NCBI GenBank assembly: GCA_020809705.1
Contig: CP085830.1
Location: forward strand, 3,720,001-3,784,000
DNA from: Calonectria ilicicola
Lineage: Eukaryota; Ascomycota; Sordariomycetes; Hypocreales; Nectriaceae
Reading direction: 5' to 3'
DNA length: 64,000 nt
Every line of letters begins with the position of its first letter. Position 1 is the first letter of the stretch. The position numbers were made by a program, and so were the translations under genes. Below the pieces are notes generated by a model. It was not told where the DNA came from and searched no databases. It saw only the letters and a program-made list of their open reading frames with translations. This document shows, piece by piece, positions 55,701-64,000 of the stretch.

Positions 55701-57263
55701 CTATCGGTTCCGATTGCTCGACCATCGCTTCGTCATCACTTCTCTAACTTTGTACAGTTTGAATACATCGGTAAATCCCTTCTTCAAAGCTTCATCAAAC
55801 TTTGATGGAGGCGGTACATCCACGTAGACCAGCACTAAGCTCTTGGTCACATGGGAGAGCACACGGAGTGTGGCGTGGAACCACTGCCACGACTTTTGAG
55901 GATTCTTCTTTCCAGCCAGTTTCCACAATGGGTCGGTATATGATGGAATAACAATAAGACCGAATTCAGCGTGGTCAAATACTGGGCCTTTGGCATATAA
56001 GAGCCAATCAACGCCGAATTTGATGCCACCTCGGGGTACCCAGCCCAGCGACCGAAAGTGGTGGTAAACAGAGTAGTTCACGAGGAAGTTGTCATCCGGT
56101 TGGAGCTCGGGTTCCTCCGGTCCCATCCGAGGAGGGAAGTACGAGTGCCGACGGAACAGTGTGAACAACTCCTGGGTTGATAACGTATTACCGTTGGCAG
56201 GGTCAGTCACTTTGAGAGCACCAAGTCCAAAGCTGAGAAAAAAGGCTTCCTCAGGCGTTAGCTGGAGGTGCTCTTTATTCTCAATGATGACTGGCTTGCT
56301 CTCTGAAGCGGCCACCTTCTCAATCTCTCTTGTACCATTTGCGTTCTCAGCTCCCCAAAGATCGGACTGATTGTCTGCTTTGGAAGCCTCGGCAAGTTTG
56401 GGACTCGGAGGATCGGTCAGGTTAAATGTGGTGGATTCAACCTGGGGAGAGAACCGCACACTCTTCCTGCGCTTGTGCGAACCGCCCTCAGAAATAACTG
56501 GGCTGCTCGGCAAGGAAATGCGCATGTTGGTCGGGCGGCCATTGGTAATCACATCTGGTGTTGTGGACGAGCCTGCAGCTCCAGGTGCTACATTTGACTG
56601 GAGATCTGCTTCAGAATTTGGCAGTGCCAGAAGGTTTGCGGGAGTAACGGGCGCGCTGGGGCTTGCTGGGGCCATAGACGCTTTTGCCAGCTCTAATTTT
56701 CGTAGAGTTTCAGCCTTCGCATCACGTATGCTGGCTTCTCGGGCAGCAGCCTCTTGAGCTTCTTCCAATCTCGTCTTGCGGATGGCTTCTTGCTCGAGGC
56801 GTGCTCGTTCCCATTTGGCGCGCATGCGTTCTTCACGTCTTTGGACAGTCAGGATCTCACTGACGTGGGCATCTTGGAGACCTCGCCGAACTTGTTCCCT
56901 CTTCAGCCAGTTGGGTTCACTTCTACTCAAGCTACCCTTTCCGTAGAAGCCCTGCTCCCACAAGGCGCGAGTGGTCTTCTCATCTGTGATGTGGACGGAG
57001 AAGGTAGTGGATGACCAAAAGCCTTGGTGGACCACGGAGGGTTCAACCGGAGGTGGTGACCACCATTGCCCTAGCCAAGCGAAGGCGACATGGAAAAAGG
57101 ATATGGGATTGTTTGGGTAAAAAGCAGGGAGTGGGAAGGTCCGAATTGGTGCCGGGAGGGCATATATCTGGTGCAGTGAGGGCCCTCGCGGCTGCTGGGG
57201 AGCAGCTTCGGGTGCGGGGGAGACTGCTCCAGGCTCTGGTGTGGGTGGTTGGGGCTCAGCCAT
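55701..57263 (-). CDS. SEN2: tRNA-splicing endonuclease subunit SEN2
   Basis: Single exon, 520 residues. The N-terminal region has PIRTFPLPAFYPNNPISFFH and WSSTTFSVHI, then a long Glu/Arg/Ala helix (about 125-200, likely coiled coil) and a Ser/Pro-rich disordered linker. The nuclease fold is C-terminal, with LTPEEAFFLSFGLGALKV and YHHFRSLGWVPRGGIKFGVDWLLY. The catalytic triad is complete: Tyr423, His431 (in FDHAEFG) and Lys474 (in SHVTKSL). In the SEN complex Sen2 cuts the 5' splice site of intron-containing pre-tRNAs. The length is normal for filamentous fungi. Confidence 0.92.
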   Translation of the reverse strand: MAEPQPPTPEPGAVSPAPEAAPQQPRGPSLHQIYALPAPIRTFPLPAFYPNNPISFFHVAFAWLGQWWSPPPVEPSVVHQGFWSSTTFSVHITDEKTTRALWEQGFYGKGSLSRSEPNWLKREQVRRGLQDAHVSEILTVQRREERMRAKWERARLEQEAIRKTRLEEAQEAAAREASIRDAKAETLRKLELAKASMAPASPSAPVTPANLLALPNSEADLQSNVAPGAAGSSTTPDVITNGRPTNMRISLPSSPVISEGGSHKRRKSVRFSPQVESTTFNLTDPPSPKLAEASKADNQSDLWGAENANGTREIEKVAASESKPVIIENKEHLQLTPEEAFFLSFGLGALKVTDPANGNTLSTQELFTLFRRHSYFPPRMGPEEPELQPDDNFLVNYSVYHHFRSLGWVPRGGIKFGVDWLLYAKGPVFDHAEFGLIVIPSYTDPLWKLAGKKNPQKSWQWFHATLRVLSHVTKSLVLVYVDVPPPSKFDEALKKGFTDVFKLYKVREVMTKRWSSNRNR

Positions 57264-58514
57264 TTCTCGCTGGTGTCATCTTGGTCTTGAGGAGAGCTTG
57301 TTAGCACTACTCTCTACAGGGAAAATGCAAATCAAATACGAGTGGGATTGAATTGAATTGATTTGGAGGGGTGATTGTTGCTTCAGATACCGTTGTAGTC
57401 TATAATTAAGGGCGTTCATAGAGTTCCAAGTGAATGGGTTCCTCTTTGCACAAAAAGGTGTCATCATTGCAACGGGGTAGCAGGCCGTGGGACTTCCCAG
57501 GCAAGCAAAGGGGGTAGTGATTGAATTGGTACTGGGATTGGGAATGGGATTGGGTGAGAGGGCCAAGTAATCATGAGGCTTTTCCTCGTCGAAACCCAAG
57601 ATGAAGGACGGCAAAGTGCCGCAAGGGCCGCAAGGGCGATAAGCAAGTACCTACAAGTCTAGGACATGGTCCAGGCACGATGCTGGACAGATATTAATCC
57701 CCGTGGCCATGCAAAGGGGAAGCGCTGTTTATCCTGTCACGGAAACAGCGACGACGGCTTCGAAGCGAGAGGCCGAGTCGTTCAAGTCAAGTCGAGAGGT
57801 TGAAGGATGAAGAGAAAATTTCCAAAAGACGCTGCGAGCCAAATTTTATTGGGATTGGATGGAGCTTGCTCCCCACTTTGATGCCTCATGCGCAAGGCGT
57901 CAGCAAGCCGGCAACCAGGTCGGCCGCTGCATGGATTTTCCGTCAGGATCGACACGGACCAGTCAGAAGGCCAAGAGATGTGGCTGGCGGCAACACAAAC
58001 GAGCAAGCTGTGCGAGGGGCCACCACCCACCCACTACCCACTGAGGTTACAGGGCTGCCACCCACTGAGAGACACAGCTGCCAGGGAGTGACGTCTACCA
58101 TCCAGCATCCAGCGGGGGGCCAAGCTCCCACGGACTTTACCGGCCCCCGAAGTAAGATGATGAGAGGCATAGCCCGAATGCGCGTTAATCGAACAAGCTC
58201 GCAGCCTTCTCCCTAGTCATTGACTCGCCCACGACTCGCTGACAGCTTTCACTGCTCTAATTGGGCCCTATTTGCACTCAGCTGGCCGTGCGGCCCCAAG
58301 CCCTGGTAACTTTAGCGGCATCCGCCCGCGCTGTTCCCGCCAGCGCCAGGCACATTCGTTGCCGTCGCCGAACTTCCATGGGCCAGCTCCACGAGCCGCG
58401 TTTCAATTTCTTTTCCAACTCGTTGCACTGCTCCTGGTCTTCTTCTGTCTGTTCCAGCATTTGTCCTTCGTTCCAGTCGTGGCGGGGGGATATGCCAGTG
58501 TGGACAGCCTCGTC
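57264..58514. other. Divergent intergenic region
   Basis: 1.25 kb between SEN2 and the glucosylceramide synthase gene. The latter's frame is open back to 58272 but has no ATG before 58515, so this is leader. No other gene. Confidence 0.45.
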
Positions 58515-60177
58515 ATGGCCACCTATACAGAAATTGTCGCGGGCGTCTGCCTCGCCTGGACCACTATCGTCATCCTGATCGAAGCTATCGGCATCCGTGC
58601 TGTGTGCGTAGGGCCCGTCCTCCAATCCCGCAGCAATCGTCTAACCAGAACATGAATATAGGGTCCGAAACTTCAAGAAGCCACCGCCGCCGCCAGTATC
58701 GCCCGGTCTCGGACAGAACGCACCGCATGTCACCATTATTCGACCCGTAAAGGGCGTTGAGCCCCAAATGTACGAATGCATCACCTCATCCTTCCAGCAG
58801 GACTACCCCCTTGACAAGCTTTCCATCCGCCTCTGCGTCGAGAGCCGCTGCGACCCCGCGTACCCGGTGCTACAGAAAATCGTCGATGACTTCCCGGCCT
58901 TTGATGCCTGCGTCCTGGTCGAGTCGGAGGACGCCGCCATGTACGGCCCAGGTGGCTACGGGGAGAGTCTAGGGCCAAATCCCAAGATTCGAAATATCAG
59001 CAGGGCATACCGAGAGGCCAAGGGCGACATCATCTGGATCGCGGATTGCAACGTCTGGGTCTCGCACGGGGTTCTGGGCCGAATGGTGGACAAGCTGATG
59101 GGCTATGGTGTTGGGGGAAGCTCTGCCCACCCCTACAAATTTGTTCACCAACTGCCGATTGTGGCCGACATGGTCAACTACTCGTCGGCGCCGTTGGGCG
59201 ATCGCCAAACTCTGCTAAACTCTCCCTCCGATGATGGCTTGGCATCAGACCCCGCGTCCACGCCAAGCTCGGGGCTCTTAGCCAAGGTCTGGGCCCAAGG
59301 TGGTGGCCGTCTCGATGAGATGTTCATGGCCACGACGCACGCTAAGTTCTACGGCGCCATCAATGCCGTGGGCGTGGCCCCTTGCATTGTGGGTAAGAGC
59401 AACATGTTTCGCAAATCCCAGCTGGACCAAATTACGAACCCCGCCGAAAACCCCAAATTGCCCAAAAAGAGCGCCCCCACTGGTGTGGATTACTTCTCCT
59501 ATAACATCTGCGAGGACCACTTGATTGGGGAGCTCTTCTGGAACACCAAGATTCCCGGCTACCAAGACCACGGGATGGTATGGGGAGACATTGTCGTCCA
59601 GCCCATGTCGGGCATGGCTGTCAGCGCCTACACAGCGCGCCGGGCACGGTGGCTGAGAGCCAGAAAGTTTACCGTCCTGGCCGCCACGCTTGTTGAGCCA
59701 GGCGTGGAATCGTTCTTGTGCTGTGCTTATCTTTCCTTTGCCGTCACGACCCTGCCCTTCTTCAACGAGAAATTTGGGTTGCCTCAAACGTGGAGTGCCA
59801 TGGGTCTGGTCTGGCTCACCGCTGTGACGGTGTGGATGCTTGCGGACAGGGTCCTTTTCACCCGCCTTCACAGCGGACTGACTATGGAGGCTGACGCCAG
59901 CGTGCCCTTCTTCGCGCGGGGAAGCTCCAACCAGGGTGGAATCCCGGCACGCTCATTCATTGAGTGGCTGCCTGCTTGGCTGGGCCGAGAGGCTCTCGCA
60001 TTGCCTGTCTGGGTGTGGGCCGTGCTGCTGGGACGAACAGTGTACTGGCGAGGAAATGCGTTCCGGGTTCGCTTCGACAGCAGCGTCTATCAAGTTTCTG
60101 ACGACAATCGAGGTCGAAGTGTCCGAACTCCCGAACTCGAACGAGCTGCTTCACGAAATAAACATAGAGTAGATTAG
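58515..60177 (+). CDS. Glucosylceramide synthase (GT21)
   Basis: Exons 58515-58603 and 58662-60177 (58-nt intron) give 534 residues. Transfers glucose from UDP-glucose to ceramide on the cytosolic face of the Golgi. The N-terminal helix VCLAWTTIVILIEAIGI anchors the protein. The GT core shows HVTIIRPVKGVEPQMYE, the acidic site IIWIADCNVWV, an EDHLIGE region with the catalytic acidic residue, and RRARWLR matching the family (Q/R)xxRW signature. C-terminal hydrophobic helices follow. ATG 58515 is the only in-frame start. It is convergent with the beta-glucosidase gene. Confidence 0.9.
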
Positions 60178-60338
60178 ATGGATGAAATGAGAACACGATG
60201 TATAAGATGGCTTTTTTAACGGACAAAAAGTTTAATGCGGAACGTATAGCATTTTTTATATCTACTACTACTATCTTAAAAATATTCTTAGAATATATAT
60301 ATACTCATAATCTTCATTATTATCATTTAATTCTTGAA
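60178..60338. other. Very AT-rich convergent 3' spacer
   Basis: 160 bp rich in TA steps (ATATATATAC near 60294) shared by the two convergent genes. It probably holds both polyadenylation regions. Confidence 0.5.
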
Positions 60339-62865
60339 TTAAGCAGATCGGGGAGTGATCTTGGCGACCTGCTTGAGGTTGCGGCTGCTGAAACCAGCGC
60401 TGAGGGTGAACTCGCCGGTGGGGATCACCCACTCCTGCTCGACGACGTCCCAGTAGCTGAGGTCTCGGCGCATGAGCTCAAAGGTGACGGTCTCGGAGGC
60501 ACCCTTCTCGAGGTAGACCTTGTCGAAGCCACGGAGCTGCTTGGGGGGAGTGCCGGAGGGGGTGCTGTCGGGGAAGCCAACGTAGAGCTGGGGAACGGTG
60601 GCGCCGGCGACGCTGCCAGTGTTGGCGACCTTGACGGTGACGGTGTAGATGGTGTCCCAGAGGGCGGGGTTGCCACCGGGCTGGACAGCCTGGGCCTTGG
60701 GCTTGGCGGTGAGGCCAGTCTGGACCTGGGAAGCCTTGATGTCGGAGAGCTCGAAGGTGGTGTAAGACAGACCGAAGCCGAACTCGTAGAGGACCTCAAT
60801 GTCGTTGGCGTCGAAGTAGCGGTAGTCAATCTCGAGCTTCTCGTCGAACCAGGACTGCCAGTCATCCTCACCAGTGGTGTTGACGGCGGTGGTGGGAGGA
60901 GCGTTGTAGTCGGTACCGTTGTAGGCAATGGTGTAGGGGAGACGACCAGAGGGGTTGACGTCACCATAGAGGATGTCGACGATGGAGTTACCGCTCTCCT
61001 GGCCGGGGTAGTGGGCAGCGACGATGGCGGTGACGTTCTCGTGGTCAGCCCAGGGGAGGGTGTTGATACCAGAGGAGTGGGTGACGACAATGGTGTTGTT
61101 GCACTGGCTGGCGACGGACTCGACAACATCGTCACCGCTCCAGTCGACGCTGAGGTGCTCACGGTCCTTGGCCTCCTCAGCCCAGGTCTTGAGGAAGACG
61201 AGGCAGACCTCAGGGGGAGTGGGAACCCAGAGGGTTCGGACGTCAGTGGTGGCAATGAGGGTGTTGTTCAGCCACTGCTGGACAAGAGCACCATCCTCCT
61301 TAGCACGGGCGTTGATAGCAGCGAGGGGAGAGACGAGGTAGGTGAGGCGACCAGTACCGGAACCACCACCGGCGACGAGGGAGCCGTACTCGAAGTCGTT
61401 CTGGTTGTAGAAGCCCTGGGTGTCATCACCGGCATCGTTACCGAAGACACCAATGGACTTGGGGGCCTTGAGGGGAAGGGCGTTGTTCTCGTTCTTGAGG
61501 AGGATGGTGGACTCGGCGCCGTGCTTGCGGATGAGGTCGCCGTGGTCGCCACGGACATCACGGCTTCGGGGGCCAGTGAGGTTGAACTCGTGGAGCCAGG
61601 TGGAACGGGGGCTGAAGGTGTTGAGGTCGGCAGACGAGGGGTCAGTGGTGGGGAAGTCCTGGTCCTGGTTGAGCCAGAAGTAGGGGGTCATGATACGGGT
61701 GATCATGTCGTTGAGACGAGTCTCGGGGATGGAGCCGTTCTTGACACCGGCGGTGATGTTTCCACCGAAGAAAGAGCCAGCAGCAAACTCCATACCGTAG
61801 GAACCAAGACCACCGGGCATGTCCATATCCTGACCGGCCCTGATACCGGCAACACCAGAGTGAGTGGCACCCCAGTCAGACATGACATAGCCCTGGAAGC
61901 CGAGCTCCTCCTTGAGGAGACCGTTGAGGGTCTTGGAGTTGGCACAACCGTAGGAACCGTTGATGCGCTGGTAAGAGCACATGAAGCTGGCACACTCGGC
62001 CTTGACAGCATCGGCAAAGGGCCAGAGGTAGAGCTCGTGCATGGTTCGGTCGTCTAGGTTGGCAGAGATGGCCTGCTGGGTAATGTCACCAATGGAGCCA
62101 TTGGTGGCAAAGGTAGGGTTACGCTGAGTCTCCTGCTCGTTGGCAATGAAGTGCTTAGCGGTGGCTTGGACACCGGCGTCCTGGTGGCCCTTGATGGTCT
62201 GGTACATGGCAACACCAGTCAGGTAAGGGTCGGGAGAGAAACCCTCCCAGTTGCGGCCCGAGTAGGCAGATCGGCCCAGAGGACCGGCAACGGGGCTCAG
62301 AGCAACGTGAGCACCCTTGGCCTTGAACTCCTCACCCATGGCGTAACCACGCTCGTACAGGATCTCCTTGTCCCAGGTGGAAGCAGCAGAGACACCGGCG
62401 GAGAAGACGCTGGCGTAGTCAGCCACTCGGATGGAGAGGGGACCATCGTGAAGGCAGAGACCGTTGAAGCCAACACGGGGGATGGCAAGAATGTTTCCAA
62501 CACAAGGGCCGGGAGTACCGGTGACCATGATGGCCTTCTCATCGAGGGTCAGCTCGTTGACGAAAGCCTTGGCCTTCTTGAAGGCCGCCTCCCAGTTGGT
62601 GCCGGTGGCATTGGCTGCATCAACATGTTAGTATACAAAACAAAAAAGAAGAAGAAAAACACAACTCGTGCAATTGAGTTGGTAGAGAGAACGTACGAGA
62701 TGGGTAGACAGCGGGAGAGTGTCCGTACTGTCCGAGGATGGTGGTGTTCAAGGGCTGAACATAGCTGAAGGAATCCCCAGATCGGGAACCAGAGCCGTAG
62801 TTCTGAGCGCTGACAGCAGAAGCTGCCAGCAGAACGGAAACCAACTTGGACATAACAGGGGCCAT
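60339..62865 (-). CDS. Secreted beta-glucosidase, GH3
   Basis: Exons 62865-62697 and 62614-60339 (82-nt intron) give 814 residues. A signal peptide (MSKLVSVLLAASAVSA within the first 21 residues) indicates secretion. The GH3 barrel has LCLHDGPLSIR, GRNWEGFSPDP and the nucleophile Asp303 in MSDWGATHSG; the alpha/beta sandwich contains the stretch AAHYPGQESGNSI; a C-terminal fibronectin-III-like domain (YEFGFGLSYTTFELS onward) ends the protein. It removes glucose from the non-reducing end of cellobiose and related beta-glucosides. Codon use is extremely biased to C/G-ending codons compared with neighbours, implying strong expression. Start could also be five codons downstream. Confidence 0.92.
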
Positions 62866-64000
62866 TGTGACTCGAAGCTCTCTGTGTAATTGAGCTTGGG
62901 CTTGAACTGTGAGTTGGGGGGGAGTCCTATTCGAAATCTGGGCTTCCACCGAGGCCTTATATACTCCTTGCGGCGAGCAATTGCGGCTTCACCGAATCGT
63001 CCCAGGTCGCCCCCATCTCCGGAAATCTCCCTCTTTGTCGGTAGGTTTGGACGTCATCCCGGTTCTCGTGATGGTTGACAGACCCAAGGCATGGAGTGGC
63101 CCCACCTGTACTTTGGACCCAGCACGCTGTTGTTGTCTCCATGGACATGGTGTGTGGTTGAGCAGCTACCAGCAGTTGTGCGGGGGTAATTGCGGAGAAT
63201 ACGGGGGCCCTCAATAGCTTAATGGTATGATTACACTTCGCAGAATTTTTGCAGAGAGTGTGGGTGTGTGCAATGCTTGCTGGCGGGCAATTGTTTTTTT
63301 TGACGTGACCCCGTCCCGCGGTTCCTCCTCCTCCACCCCAGTCCCAGTCCCATTTGGTTTCCCGAATTGTCCGTGACGAGATGGGGTTCATGACAAGATT
63401 CGCAAGCCCCAGACAGCCAATGAGTGGCCCAGCTGACTCGTGATTCCTGCAGCCACAGCGTTGCCGTTGAGCGTGGCCGGGGCAATGGGACGGGTCCGTG
63501 TGGAGTCGTCTTCATGATATCATGGAGAAGAAGAGGACGATCGCGGGGCACGCGGGACTCCACTACTCAAATACGGCCGTTGAAGAACCGAATACCCGAC
63601 ATTTTACCAGACTCCAGGTGCAAGCTCTGTAGTTCCCGTGATGGTTTCCCAACTCCCGGGTGGATCTGGGGATGTGGGATGTGGGTGAAGCCGTCCCCAG
63701 TTCTCGCTGAATACAGCGAATGCGCCGCTTTCCCCGCTGGGGTATTCGGCCCTGTTATGGCTCTATTGCGGCCTTGTCGTCCAAAATGTCGAGATGCCTC
63801 ATGTTCATCTGCATCGGCCCACGATCCCGGCTGCAGCTGCAGAGGCTGGGCTTGAATTGCCTCGACCATGATGCCGGCGTCGTCCTCACAGCATGCAAGA
63901 ATGACATTATTCTCGCAGCTCCAGGTTGGCCGAGACTGCCACCCACGGAGAGAAAGGTTGGGGATGGTTGGGGTAACTAGCTTGACCGTTCCTTTGGGTG
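62866..64000. promoter_or_regulatory. Upstream region of the beta-glucosidase gene
   Basis: 1.1 kb to the window edge with no credible gene. Candidate CreA sites (SYGGRG or its complement) occur as CTCCAC at 63331 and 63558, GCGGGG at 63543 and CCCCAC near 63098, consistent with glucose repression; such short motifs are also expected by chance. Confidence 0.35.

Noticed and set aside
60198..62057. 619-codon plus-strand open frame
   Set aside because: It is antisense to the GH3 beta-glucosidase and arises from that gene's codon bias; its translation is Gly/Val/Leu/Asp-rich low complexity with no family resemblance.
1..64000. CRISPR arrays, rRNA, bacterial operons, riboswitches
   Set aside because: None present; the splice signals and gene families show a fungal nuclear sequence.
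62866..64000. Truncated gene at the right edge
   Set aside because: Frames near 63424-63855 and 63567-63869 have no domain resemblance and overlap each other on opposite strands.

Overview
The window looks like chromosomal DNA of a filamentous ascomycete. I infer a Sordariomycete, probably Hypocreales, from gene content alone. Most genes carry short introns (42-100 nt) with GTAHGT-type donors and CTRAY branch points just before the acceptor. The gene set includes a large HET-domain protein, a fungal rhodopsin-type membrane protein, a DUF3176-type protein, ERG7, SPO11, SGT1, SEN2 and glucosylceramide synthase. Genes are about 1.5-2.5 kb apart on both strands, with no operons, CRISPR arrays, rRNA or recognisable tRNA. 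All exon models below were built by hand from splice signals and reading-frame continuity.

Layout: 0.6-10.5 kb holds an F-box-like protein, an AAA+ ATPase, a PAF-acetylhydrolase-like lipase and a Cys-rich unknown. 11.9-19.7 kb holds a 2,2-dialkylglycine decarboxylase-like PLP enzyme, an intracellular GH5 hydrolase and a 1465-residue HET protein. 19.7-27.6 kb is accessory in character: long AT-rich gaps, a five-exon orphan gene, a small secreted or GPI-anchored protein, a decayed GH18 chitinase pseudogene, three copies of a degenerate ~85 bp repeat and a fungal-specific orphan.

28.2-35.7 kb resembles a compact biosynthetic cluster. A cytochrome P450 and a UbiA-type integral-membrane prenyltransferase/terpene cyclase diverge from a shared 0.8 kb promoter region, followed by an SDR oxidoreductase and an HxxxDG acyltransferase. 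No large PKS, NRPS or transcription factor is visible. This is the best candidate for an undescribed system here; the product is unknown. Next to it are a rhodopsin-like 7TM protein, an M20 peptidase, an M43 metalloprotease and a DUF3176 membrane protein (36.6-44.5 kb).

45.4-63 kb is core-like: a YAR1-like ankyrin chaperone, SPO11 (seven exons), lanosterol synthase ERG7 divergent from SPO11, SGT1, a carnitine-pathway dioxygenase, SEN2, glucosylceramide synthase and a strongly codon-biased secreted GH3 beta-glucosidase.
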